From contig CAIXNZ010000022.1 in NCBI GenBank assembly GCA_903920975.1, positions 1 through 8,188 on the forward strand: a DNA stretch of 8,188 bases. Direction: 5' to 3'. Origin of the DNA: Candidatus Falkowiibacteriota bacterium (GTDB lineage: Bacteria > Patescibacteriota > Patescibacteriia > CAIXNZ01). Below are positions 1 through 6,236 of this stretch, in pieces. A program made the position numbers and the translations under genes. Within the stretch, counting starts at the first letter, position 1. Every line of letters begins with the position of its first letter. The notes under the pieces were generated by a model. It was not told the origin of the DNA and made no database searches. It worked only from the letters and a program-made list of their open reading frames with translations.

Positions 1-258
1 AAGCTTAAGCCTGGTGATAAAAAGTTGGCTGAAACTGGTCGGCGTGGCGCTGATGCCTATTTTTATCGCTATATTACTTCAGCTACGGGCGAAAAAAAGG
101 AAGAAATTTTTCGCAGTCATTATGTGCCTTGGCCAAATATCTATGAAGTTGGCGTTCAGCCAGTTGCACCCAGTCCAGCGCCCGTAGATCCTTCAGTCGC
201 TGATACTCAAGCTCAAAGTGGCAGCGCCGGCAACCAAAATACCAATAGTTTAAATTAA
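1..258 (+). CDS. VanW-family protein, C-terminal fragment (5' end outside window)
   Basis: The reading frame is open from the first base, so this is the last 85 residues of a longer protein; the TTG at 25 is only an internal codon. The fragment matches what I know of the C-terminal end of VanW-family proteins: a 'LKPGDKK' turn (residues 2-8), a beta-rich segment with 'GADAYFYR' (16-23), then the closing signature 'SHYVPWPNIYEVG' (39-51), comparable to the 'S.Y.PWP.IY.VG' ending of these proteins. In the family this is a G5-like all-beta module; full-length members are usually membrane-anchored and extracytoplasmic, with an unproven link to the cell wall. After residue 51 comes a Pro/Ala-rich then Gly/Asn/Ser/Gln-rich tail, probably disordered, ending in a TAA stop. 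A strong terminator follows 10 nt later. The family call rests on the short motif; the N-terminal peptidoglycan-binding and VanW domains cannot be seen. Confidence 0.68.
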   Translation, partial: KLKPGDKKLAETGRRGADAYFYRYITSATGEKKEEIFRSHYVPWPNIYEVGVQPVAPSPAPVDPSVADTQAQSGSAGNQNTNSLN

Positions 259-268
259 AATATTATAT

Positions 269-301
269 AAAAAATCGTCCCGCGACGCGGAACGATTTTT
301 T
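269..301. terminator. Rho-independent terminator between convergent units, best formed on the minus strand
   Basis: An inverted repeat pairs 269-278 (AAAAAATCGT) with 292-301 (ACGATTTTTT) around a GC-rich core 280-290. It has a T run on both strands, so it can end transcripts from either side. Read on the plus strand, the stem has a C.A mismatch at 279/291. Read on the minus strand the same position is a U.G wobble, giving a continuous stem of about 15 pairs with a 3-nt loop. This suggests it is mainly the terminator of the minus-strand RNA gene, while also ending the VanW transcript, whose stop codon is 10 nt upstream. Confidence 0.85.
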
Positions 302-512
302 TATTTTTCCCAAGAGTCAGCAGACAAGAAAACGCAAGTAAGGAGTAATCTAGCTGAAAGCCGGATTGAGTCCTCTCTCGCATTCCCATGCTTATCGTGT
401 CTGCTGGTTTTTGGGAACAAACTGGAATATTTATTCCCCTAAAGTCGCTCAGCTGGTTGACAATAGTTTTCAGGGGGAAGAAAAGCAATCGTCAATTGAA
501 CAGTTGAGCGAT
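269..512 (-). ncRNA. Candidate structured non-coding RNA of unknown family, with own promoter and terminator
   Basis: This stretch has no credible protein frame but has all parts of an RNA gene on the minus strand. A near-consensus promoter (518-546) predicts a start at about 511-512, exactly at the first helix, and a strong terminator closes the unit at 269-301. Seen in sequence, 5' domain: 505-511 pairs with 445-451, continued after one mismatch by 501-503 with 453-455; then 488-495 with 457-464 (one G.U pair) and 480-484 with 467-471, leaving an 8-nt C-rich loop (472-479). That loop can also pair with 434-439. The 3' domain is closed by 308-313 with 411-416 and by a perfect 9-bp helix 318-326 with 398-406, and contains a small hairpin 380-383/388-391 with a GGGA (GNRA-type) loop. 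I looked for hallmarks of tmRNA, RNase P RNA, SRP RNA (GGAAG/AGCAGCC apex), 6S RNA (paired transcript ends) and T-box leaders and found none. Function unknown; a trans-acting RNA is the simplest reading. Confidence 0.62.
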
Positions 513-517
513 ATTTC

Positions 518-546
518 ATTTTAGCATAGAGCTAAAAGCTTGTCAA
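518..546 (-). promoter_or_regulatory. Sigma-70-type promoter for the minus-strand RNA gene
   Basis: On the minus strand TTGACA (541-546, perfect -35) is followed by a 17-nt spacer (524-540) and TAAAAT (518-523, five of six matches to TATAAT). The predicted start is near 511-512. It lies 12 bp beyond the clpP stop codon and points away from it. No coding frame follows, so the promoter most plausibly drives the structured RNA. It matches the consensus better than any other promoter candidate in the window. Confidence 0.72.
519..537. repeat. Perfect 7-bp inverted repeat overlapping the -10 box (possible operator)
   Basis: TTTTAGC (519-525) and GCTAAAA (531-537) are perfect inverted arms around a 5-nt centre. 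The repeat covers five bases of the -10 box and most of the spacer of the RNA-gene promoter. No run of T follows on either strand, so it is not a good terminator for clpP. Its position is what an operator for a dimeric repressor would have; the arms are short and AT-rich, so chance remains possible. Confidence 0.35.
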
Positions 547-558
547 GAGTTTTTGGAC

Positions 559-1167
559 TTATTCAATGATCTTGTCAATTAAACCGTATTCCTTGGCCTC
601 TTTGGGGTTAAGAAAATAGTCACGATCAGTATCTTTTTCTATCTTACTTTCAGGCTGGTTAGTGTGTTTGGCTAAAATTTTATTTAATAAATCCTTGATT
701 TTTAAAATATGTTCAGCCCTGATTTTAATGTCTGTAGCTTGGCCCTCAGCGCCGCCCATGATCTGGTGAATCATGACTTCAGAATTTGGCAAGGCAAATC
801 TTTTGCCCTTGGCGCCGGCTGCTAAAAGAACAGCGGCCATGGAAGCGGCAATGCCGACACAGACAGTTGAAACATTAGGCCTGATATATTGCATGGTATC
901 ATAAATAGCTAGGCCGGCAGTGACCGAGCCTCCTGGAGAATTGATATAAAGCTTAATATCCTTTTTGGAATCTTCACTGTCTAAAAATAGCAATTGGGCA
1001 ATCACGGTATTAGCGACTGCGTCATCAATAGGTGATCCCAAAAAAATTATTCTTTCCTTCAATAATCTGGAGTAAATGTCATAAGCCCGTTCCCCATAAG
1101 TTGACTTTTCAATAACCGTCGGGATTAAATATGAATTTTGAAGCTCCTTGTTTTGTTTATCTTCCAT
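559..1167 (-). CDS. clpP: ATP-dependent Clp protease proteolytic subunit ClpP
   Basis: ClpP is the serine peptidase of the Clp protease: two stacked heptamer rings form a cytoplasmic chamber that cleaves proteins fed in by a ClpX- or ClpA/C-type unfoldase, none of which is in this window. The 202-residue product is of normal family length. Seen in sequence: the N-terminal 'YDIYSRLLKERIIFLG' block (29-44), the 'YINSPGGSVTAG' oxyanion/substrate-strand region (74-85), catalytic Ser109 in 'GIAASMAA', His134 in 'VMIHQ', and Asp183 in 'DTDRD'. These correspond to Ser111/His136/Asp185 of the E. coli precursor, so the triad is intact. The ATG at 1167 lies 16 nt after the nrnA stop, indicating cotranscription; only a weak A-rich AAAGAA precedes it instead of a clear ribosome binding site. 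A short N-terminal propeptide before residue ~14 is possible from the family pattern. The stop is TAA; the RNA-gene promoter begins 12 bp further on. Confidence 0.97.
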   Translation of the reverse strand: MEDKQNKELQNSYLIPTVIEKSTYGERAYDIYSRLLKERIIFLGSPIDDAVANTVIAQLLFLDSEDSKKDIKLYINSPGGSVTAGLAIYDTMQYIRPNVSTVCVGIAASMAAVLLAAGAKGKRFALPNSEVMIHQIMGGAEGQATDIKIRAEHILKIKDLLNKILAKHTNQPESKIEKDTDRDYFLNPKEAKEYGLIDKIIE

Positions 1168-1183
1168 AATTTTCTTTAATTAT

Positions 1184-2203
1184 TTATAAAAGTTGACTCT
1201 TGGTCTTATTCAGTTCGTTAATTATAGCAGAAATGATGAAATCTTTCCAACCTATGGTCTCGCCCATAATTTTTTTTTCAATTTTGAAACCAGCGGCTTT
1301 TTTATGCCCGCCGCCGCCAAAAGCTTGAGCGATTTTGGCCACATCAATATTCTCCTTGGTGGTCCTAAGACTACCTTTGATGGTGTCATCTTCCTCTTCG
1401 CTTAAAACTAAAATAAAATTAACATCCTGCAAAGAACTTAAAAAATTTACCAAACCATCAACATCTTCACGCTCAATGGCTGAACTTAAAAAATCCTCTC
1501 TGGCTATTGCCGTATAAGCAAAATTATATTCAGGCTGGATTTCAGTGCGTGAAAGTATTTTGCCCCATAATTTTAAGGCAAATACATTCTTATTTTGCAT
1601 TAAATTATTAACAATTTGGCCAGTTCTTGCCCCGAATTTTAAAAGTTCTGAGGCTATTTTTAAGCTATCTCTTGTAGTCGCGGCATTGGTAAAATTCATT
1701 GTATCGCTGAGAATACCAGTTAATAAGGCAGTAGCAATATATTTATCCACTTCAACATTATTTGTTTCAAAAAATTTATACATTATTTCACTTGTGGACG
1801 ATGCCGTTGGACTGACTAGATTATAGTGACCATAATTATCATTGCTATAATGATGATCAATGTTAATAATTGTTAAATTATTTTTCGCTTTAGTTAAATT
1901 TTCAGCTAAACCGGTTCTATTTATTGAACCGCAATCAATAGCTATTATTAAGTCATGATTATTTAAATCAATTTCACTTTGATCAGTAATAATCTTCTCT
2001 ATATGTGGTAAATATGAGAAATAATCAGCTGGCTGATTGAGACAAAAATGTTTATGTTTTTTCCCCTTGCTTGTTAAATGGTACGACAAAGCCAAGCTAG
2101 CACCGAGCGTATCCCCATCAGGATTTTCATGTGATATCAGAAGGGGATTGAGTGAGCTATCTATGGTTTTGTATATTTGTTTTTCGGTTTGGCTAGTAGG
2201 CAT
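1184..2203 (-). CDS. nrnA: DHH/DHHA1 phosphoesterase, NrnA-like oligoribonuclease and pAp phosphatase
   Basis: NrnA-type proteins degrade 2-5 nt RNA fragments to mononucleotides and dephosphorylate 3'-phosphoadenosine 5'-phosphate in the cytoplasm using Mn2+. The 339-residue protein shows the whole DHH domain: motif I 'SHENPDGDTLGASLAL' (24-39; His25, Asp29, Asp31), motif II 'IAIDCGS' with Asp90, motif III 'IDHHYSN' with Asp116-His117-His118, and 'TGILSDTMNFTN' with Asp167. A linker leads to a C-terminal DHHA1 domain with 'GSLRTT' (277-282) and the glycine loop 'GGGGHKKAAGF' (296-306) that binds the nucleotide. All expected metal ligands are present. RbfA next to a DHH protein is a widespread gene order in bacteria, which supports the NrnA assignment over RecJ (much longer) or c-di-NMP phosphodiesterase GdpP (membrane and GGDEF parts absent). 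Start ATG 2203 is set by an AAGGA 5 nt upstream; the gene follows rbfA by 28 nt and precedes clpP by 16 nt. Exact substrate preference is inferred. Confidence 0.92.
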   Translation of the reverse strand: MPTSQTEKQIYKTIDSSLNPLLISHENPDGDTLGASLALSYHLTSKGKKHKHFCLNQPADYFSYLPHIEKIITDQSEIDLNNHDLIIAIDCGSINRTGLAENLTKAKNNLTIINIDHHYSNDNYGHYNLVSPTASSTSEIMYKFFETNNVEVDKYIATALLTGILSDTMNFTNAATTRDSLKIASELLKFGARTGQIVNNLMQNKNVFALKLWGKILSRTEIQPEYNFAYTAIAREDFLSSAIEREDVDGLVNFLSSLQDVNFILVLSEEEDDTIKGSLRTTKENIDVAKIAQAFGGGGHKKAAGFKIEKKIMGETIGWKDFIISAIINELNKTKSQLL

Positions 2204-2208
2204 ATAAA

Positions 2209-2213
2209 TCCTT
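2209..2213 (-). promoter_or_regulatory. Ribosome binding site of nrnA
   Basis: AAGGA on the minus strand, 5 nt before the ATG at 2203. It fixes the start of nrnA and is the only recognisable Shine-Dalgarno sequence in the minus-strand cluster. Confidence 0.6.
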
Positions 2214-2231
2214 GCGGAATTACCTAAAATA

Positions 2232-2570
2232 TCATCTCTTTCTTATTTCGTCAAGGATTTTATCAACCTCATCTGCAAAAACTTCCTGTTCGTCAATGTA
2301 AAAATTCAGATTGGGAGTAAATTTTGTTTTTAATATTTTGATTAAATCCTGATGCAATGTCTTGGAGTTTTTAATTAAAATTTTTAAAGCACTGCCGCGC
2401 ATGTTTTCGGGTATGACCGTAATAAATACTTTGGCAACCTTAAAATCAGGGCTAGTATCAACTCTGGTTATTGTGACCAATAAATTTTGAGGAAATTCTA
2501 TTTCCCGCAGAATTAATTGGGCAAGCTGATTTTTTATGAGTTCATTTATCTTGGCTTTTCTTTGGGACAT
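2232..2570 (-). CDS. rbfA: 30S ribosome-binding factor RbfA
   Basis: RbfA binds the 30S subunit near the 5' end helix of 16S rRNA and assists late maturation of the small subunit, notably 17S to 16S processing and cold adaptation in model bacteria. The 112-residue product is one KH-type domain: N-terminal helix with 'INELIKNQLAQLILREIE' (8-25), the hallmark strand pair 'VTITRVDTSPDFKVAKVFITV' split over residues 32-36 and 37-52 (family pattern V.VT.V..S.D...A.V...V), a second helix (about 61-80), and the closing 'PNLNFYIDE' (86-94) followed by a final helix. It lacks the C-terminal extension seen in E. coli RbfA (133 residues), which is dispensable in many species. It is the first gene of the minus-strand cluster; no infB or nusA lies upstream, since the divergent rpoB follows. 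No Shine-Dalgarno sequence precedes ATG 2570. Its TGA stop indicates that UGA is read as stop here. Confidence 0.93.
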   Translation of the reverse strand: MSQRKAKINELIKNQLAQLILREIEFPQNLLVTITRVDTSPDFKVAKVFITVIPENMRGSALKILIKNSKTLHQDLIKILKTKFTPNLNFYIDEQEVFADEVDKILDEIRKR

Positions 2571-2605
2571 AATTATGAATTTTATTAATAATTTGGGGTT
2601 AATCT

Positions 2606-2634
2606 ATTGTACAATATTTATCCTCAGAGAGGAA
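2606..2634 (-). promoter_or_regulatory. Tentative promoter of rbfA-nrnA-clpP
   Basis: On the minus strand TACAAT (2606-2611) is a good -10 box, 36 nt before the rbfA start codon. The hexamer 17 nt upstream, TTCCTC (2629-2634), is a poor -35. The -10 lies within a perfect 10-bp palindrome ATTGTACAAT (2606-2615). A promoter must exist in this divergent region for rbfA, but this exact placement is uncertain; TATACT at 2640-2645 (minus strand) is an alternative -10. Confidence 0.3.
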
Positions 2635-2680
2635 GGGGTAGTATAAAGAACAGGTTTTTTCCCGAAGATTAACAAAAAAC

Positions 2681-2709
2681 TTGACATATATATACTAACC
2701 TGATATTCT
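2681..2709 (+). promoter_or_regulatory. Promoter P1 of rpoBC
   Basis: TTGACA (2681-2686, perfect -35), 17-nt spacer with a TA-repeat start, and TATTCT (2704-2709, four of six matches to the -10 consensus). The predicted start near 2716 gives a leader of about 114 nt before the rpoB ATG. No other gene lies between this promoter and rpoB, so rpoBC is transcribed here without the rplJ-rplL genes that precede it in many bacteria. Confidence 0.65.
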
Positions 2710-2731
2710 GTAATCAGCAGATAATTCCCGC

Positions 2732-2737
2732 TATAAT
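2732..2737 (+). promoter_or_regulatory. Possible second rpoB promoter, -10 box only
   Basis: TATAAT is a perfect -10 hexamer 98 bp before the rpoB start codon (95 nt from hexamer start to the base before the hexamer spacing end is not informative). The sequence at the -35 distance (TGTAAT) matches poorly and there is no TGn extension, so this may be chance in AT-rich DNA. Confidence 0.25.
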
Positions 2738-2794
2738 TAAATAAAAAGTAGTGGGTTTCAAATACATATCTTAATTTAATAATAATTTTATAAA

Positions 2795-2821
2795 ACTCGC
2801 CAAAAAAGACGAGAGGTGAGT
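2795..2821 (+). promoter_or_regulatory. rpoB ribosome binding site inside a leader hairpin
   Basis: The Shine-Dalgarno sequence AGGTGAG (2814-2820), 9 nt before ATG 2830, fixes the rpoB start. Most of it lies in the 3' arm of a predicted hairpin: ACTCGCC (2795-2801) pairs with GGTGAGT (2815-2821), seven pairs with one G.U, around a 13-nt A-rich loop. Folding would mask the ribosome binding site, which suggests translational control or modulation by ribosome or RNA chaperone binding. The pairing is seen; the regulatory role is inferred. Confidence 0.45.
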
Positions 2822-2829
2822 TATTTTTT

Positions 2830-5800
2830 ATGTCTAATAAAAAAAATTCTCCATCTAATTTAAATCCTGGTAAAGTAAAAGAAAGAAAAAACTTCAGCTC
2901 TTATGAGCCCTCAATGATTTTGCCTGATCTAGTAGAAATCCAAAAAAGATCGTATAAATGGTTTCTAGAAGAGGGACTTCGTGAACTTTTTGATGAAATT
3001 TCGCCAATGAAAGATTTTGGTGGCCGCAATCTTGAATTATTTTTTAAAGATTATTATCTAGACGAGCCAAAATTTGACGAAAAGACATCACGCGAAAAAA
3101 ATATTACTTACGAATCGCCTTTGCGCGTTAAGGCGGTTTTGAACAACAACAAAGACAACAAGAAAAAAGAACAAGAGATTTATCTCGGTGATTTTCCGCT
3201 CATGACAGATCGCGGCACTTTTATTATTAATGGCATTGAAAGAGCAGTGGTTTCACAGATTATCAGATCTGCCGGTGTTTTTTTCACCTCCAATTATATC
3301 AGAGGCAAAAGATATTATGGCGCAAAAGTTATTCCTAACCGCGGTGCCTGGCTGGAAATTGAAACTGATTCCAATAATGTTTTGTGGGTCAAGATTGATC
3401 GCAAGAGAAAAGTGGCCATCACCTCTTTATTGCGAGCTTTTGGTTTTTCAACAGATGAGCAGATTTTGGCATTATTCAAAGATGCTGACAAACACCCTTC
3501 CACTAAATTTATCCCAAGCACTTTGGCCAAAGATATTGCCAAAAATCAGGACGAAGGCTTGATTGAAATTTATAAAAGAATAAGGCCGGGTGATTTGGCT
3601 ACTGCTGACAATGCTAAATCATTGATTGAATCAATGTTTTTCCGTTTTGAACGTTATGATTTAAGCAAAGTCGGGCGTTATAAGATCAACCAAAGATTTA
3701 AATATAATATTCCCAATAATCGTGAGACTAGAATATTGCGCCGTGAGGATTTGATTGATGTGATTAAAGAAATTATTAGACTGAATATTACGCAGGATGA
3801 ACCAGATGATGTTGATCATCTTGGTAACCGCAGAATCAGAGCGGTCGGCGAATTAATTCAAAACAGATTTAGAATCGGCTTGGCGCGTATGGAAAGAATC
3901 GTGCGCGATAAGATGAGTACAATGGACATTGAATCAATGACTCCTAGTCGTTTGGTCAATGCCAAACCAGTCATGGGCGTAGTCAAGGAATTTTTTATGT
4001 CTTCTCAGCTCTCGCAATTTATGGATCAGACAAATCCTTTGGCAGAGCTCGAACATAAACGTAGAATCTCGGCCATGGGTCCGGGCGGTCTGTCACGTGA
4101 GCGTGCAGGCTTTGAAGTCCGTGATGTGCACACTACCCATTATGGCCGAATTTGTCCGATTTCAACCCCAGAAGGTCCAAATATTGGTTTAGTGGGTCAT
4201 TTAGCAAGCTATGCCAAGGTTAATGAGTATGGGTTTATTGAAACACCCTATCGAATAGTTGAAAGGATAGCACTTGATGATATCAAAGATACTGATGGCA
4301 AAAAAATATTAGTCAAAAAGGGTCACAAGATAGATAAAGATACTGTTGATCAACTAAGGGCAAAAAAAATAAATTTTAAAGCCAAAGCTTATGTAACTGA
4401 TGAAATCGTTTATTTGAATGCTATTCAAGAAGAACGTTCCATTACTACGGCCGCGACCACGCCATTAGATGACAAGGGTAATTTTATTGAAGAAAAAGCT
4501 GAAGTCAGAAAATTCGGTAAGCCAGACGTTTCTAATATTGAGCAGATTGATTATGTCGATGTCGCTTCAAATCAAATCGTCAGCATTGCCACTTCCTGCA
4601 TTCCTTTTTTAGAGCACGATGATGCTGTCAGAGCATTAATGGGTTCGAACATGCAACGCCAAGCAGTGCCCCTAATTAAACCGAGCGCGCCTTTGGTTGG
4701 AACCGGAGTAGAAAAAATGGCTGCTTATTATTCTGGTCACGCGGTAATTACTTCAGGCAGTGGCAAAATTATTAATGTAGACGGCACAGGCATTGAAGTT
4801 CTGGAAGATTCGGGCAAATTAAAGTATTATGATTTAAATAAATTTCAAAGATCAAACGCTTCCACCTGCATTAACCAACATCCAACCATCAGCAAGGGAG
4901 AAAAAGTTAAAAAGGGTCAAGTCTTGTCAGACGGGCCCGCAATTGATGAAGGTGAATTAGCTTTGGGCCAAAATGTTTTGGTCGCTTTTATGGCTTGGGG
5001 CGGTTACAACTATGAAGACGCGATAATTATTTCAGAAAGAGTAGTGCATAAAGATTTATTTACCTCTATTCACATTGAAAATTATCAAATTGAAGTGCGC
5101 GAAACCAAATTGGGTCCGGAAGTCATTACCGCGGATATTCCCAATATTGGCGAAGAGAAATTAAAAAATCTTGATGAAAATGGCATCATTAGAATCGGAG
5201 CAGAAGTCAGTTCAGGCGATATTTTAGTCGGTAAAATTACACCCAAGGGTGAAACTGAACTTTCGGCAGAAGAAAAATTATTACGCGCCATATTCGGCGA
5301 GAAAGCCCGCGATGTCAGAGACAGCTCTTTATATCTGGAACATGGCGATCATGGCAAGGTTATTGATATTAGAATATTTACTCAGGAAAAAGGCGACAAA
5401 TTGCCACCCGGCGTAACGCAAATGGTCCAGGTTGCCGTGGCTGATTTAAGAAAGGTACAAGTTGGCGATAAAATGGCTGGTCGCCATGGCAATAAGGGTA
5501 TTATTTCCAAGATTGTGCCAGTAGAAGATATGCCGTTTTCAGGCGATGGCACTCCCATTGATTTAATTCTAAGTCCCTTAGGCGTTGTTTCTCGTATGAA
5601 TTTGGGTCAGATTTTGGAAACACATTTGGGCTTAGCCGCTAAAAAGCTGGGCTTTAAAGTAGCGACACCGGTTTTTTACGGCGTTTCAGAGAAAAAAATT
5701 AAGGAACTTTTAGTGGAAGCCGGTTATCCAAGCGAGGGCAAATTAATTTTATTTGATGGTAAAACAGGCGATCCATTTAGTCAAAAAGTGACTGTCGGCT

Positions 5801-6201
5801 GGAAATATATGTTGAAGCTTAATCATATGGTTGAAGATAAAATACACCAAAGATCAATTGGTCCTTATTCTCTGATAACTCAGCAACCCTTGGGTGGCAA
5901 AGCCCAGTTTGGCGGACAGAGATTCGGCGAAATGGAGGTTTGGGCACTGGAAGCTTATGGCGCTGCCCATACTTTACAAGAAATTTTAACCATTAAATCA
6001 GATGATGTGCCAGGACGCGCTAAGGCCTACGAATCAATCATTAAGGGCGAACCCATCAGGAAGGTAAATATCCCCGAATCATTTAATGTTTTAGTCAGGG
6101 AATTAAAGGGCTTGTGCCTGGATGTAGAATTAATGAAAGATGGCACGGTTATTAGCGATGTCTCAAAAAAGCCCATTAAAGGCAAAAAAGAGGAATATTA
6201 A
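2830..6201 (+). CDS. rpoB: DNA-directed RNA polymerase subunit beta
   Basis: RpoB forms one pincer of RNA polymerase and half of the catalytic cleft with beta'. The 1123-residue protein is complete and collinear with the family. N-terminal protrusion and lobe: 'SYEPSMILPDLVEIQKRSY' region (24-42), 'DFPLMTDRGTFIINGIERAV' (~120-139), 'LSKVGRYKINQRF' (~275-287). Fork/rifampicin region: 'SSQLSQFMDQTNPL' (391-404) to 'KRRISAMGPGG' (410-420); residues matching E. coli Gln513, Asp516, His526 and Ser531 are Gln396, Asp399, His409 and Ser414, all wild type, so no rifampicin-resistance change is visible. Active-site acidic pair Glu729-Asp730 (E. coli 813-814) and 'GDKMAGRHGNKG' (879-890) with Lys881 and Lys889 (E. 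coli 1065 and 1073). C-terminal clamp anchor: 'QPLGGKAQFGGQRFGEMEVWALEAYGA' region near 1020-1045. The offset to E. coli jumps by about 100 between residues 730 and 881, so the beta SI2 insert is absent. The start is set by AGGTGAG; rpoC follows after 35 nt. Confidence 0.99.
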   Translation: MSNKKNSPSNLNPGKVKERKNFSSYEPSMILPDLVEIQKRSYKWFLEEGLRELFDEISPMKDFGGRNLELFFKDYYLDEPKFDEKTSREKNITYESPLRVKAVLNNNKDNKKKEQEIYLGDFPLMTDRGTFIINGIERAVVSQIIRSAGVFFTSNYIRGKRYYGAKVIPNRGAWLEIETDSNNVLWVKIDRKRKVAITSLLRAFGFSTDEQILALFKDADKHPSTKFIPSTLAKDIAKNQDEGLIEIYKRIRPGDLATADNAKSLIESMFFRFERYDLSKVGRYKINQRFKYNIPNNRETRILRREDLIDVIKEIIRLNITQDEPDDVDHLGNRRIRAVGELIQNRFRIGLARMERIVRDKMSTMDIESMTPSRLVNAKPVMGVVKEFFMSSQLSQFMDQTNPLAELEHKRRISAMGPGGLSRERAGFEVRDVHTTHYGRICPISTPEGPNIGLVGHLASYAKVNEYGFIETPYRIVERIALDDIKDTDGKKILVKKGHKIDKDTVDQLRAKKINFKAKAYVTDEIVYLNAIQEERSITTAATTPLDDKGNFIEEKAEVRKFGKPDVSNIEQIDYVDVASNQIVSIATSCIPFLEHDDAVRALMGSNMQRQAVPLIKPSAPLVGTGVEKMAAYYSGHAVITSGSGKIINVDGTGIEVLEDSGKLKYYDLNKFQRSNASTCINQHPTISKGEKVKKGQVLSDGPAIDEGELALGQNVLVAFMAWGGYNYEDAIIISERVVHKDLFTSIHIENYQIEVRETKLGPEVITADIPNIGEEKLKNLDENGIIRIGAEVSSGDILVGKITPKGETELSAEEKLLRAIFGEKARDVRDSSLYLEHGDHGKVIDIRIFTQEKGDKLPPGVTQMVQVAVADLRKVQVGDKMAGRHGNKGIISKIVPVEDMPFSGDGTPIDLILSPLGVVSRMNLGQILETHLGLAAKKLGFKVATPVFYGVSEKKIKELLVEAGYPSEGKLILFDGKTGDPFSQKVTVGWKYMLKLNHMVEDKIHQRSIGPYSLITQQPLGGKAQFGGQRFGEMEVWALEAYGAAHTLQEILTIKSDDVPGRAKAYESIIKGEPIRKVNIPESFNVLVRELKGLCLDVELMKDGTVISDVSKKPIKGKKEEY

Positions 6202-6236
6202 TATTTTTTATCAATTAAATATTTAATAATAAAACC

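Noticed and set aside
1..6. Window begins exactly with a HindIII site, suggesting a clone boundary
   Set aside because: Several other AAGCTT sites lie inside the window (for example near 536 and 5816), so one at the edge proves nothing.
380..400. Possible small leaderless ORF starting at the ATG near 389 on the minus strand within the RNA gene
   Set aside because: No ribosome binding site; the ATG is part of the tetraloop hairpin and the frame runs through the terminator.
255..488. Minus-strand open frame of 77 codons starting at TTG 488
   Set aside because: No ribosome binding site, rare start, no recognisable protein motif, and its last codons are the terminator hairpin and T run. It overlaps strong RNA structure.
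2606..2615. Perfect 10-bp palindrome ATTGTACAAT in the divergent region, as an operator
   Set aside because: A 10-bp palindrome is expected by chance several times in a window of this size and AT content; kept only as a note to the tentative rbfA promoter.
2621..2633. Small hairpin TCCTC-AGA-GAGGA as a terminator or attenuator before rpoB
   Set aside because: The stem is only 5 bp, no T run follows, and it lies upstream of the rpoB promoter.
559..6201. Use of a UGA-recoded genetic code, as in Gracilibacteria
   Set aside because: rbfA ends in TGA at the expected family length and the other genes contain no in-frame TGA, so the standard bacterial code fits.
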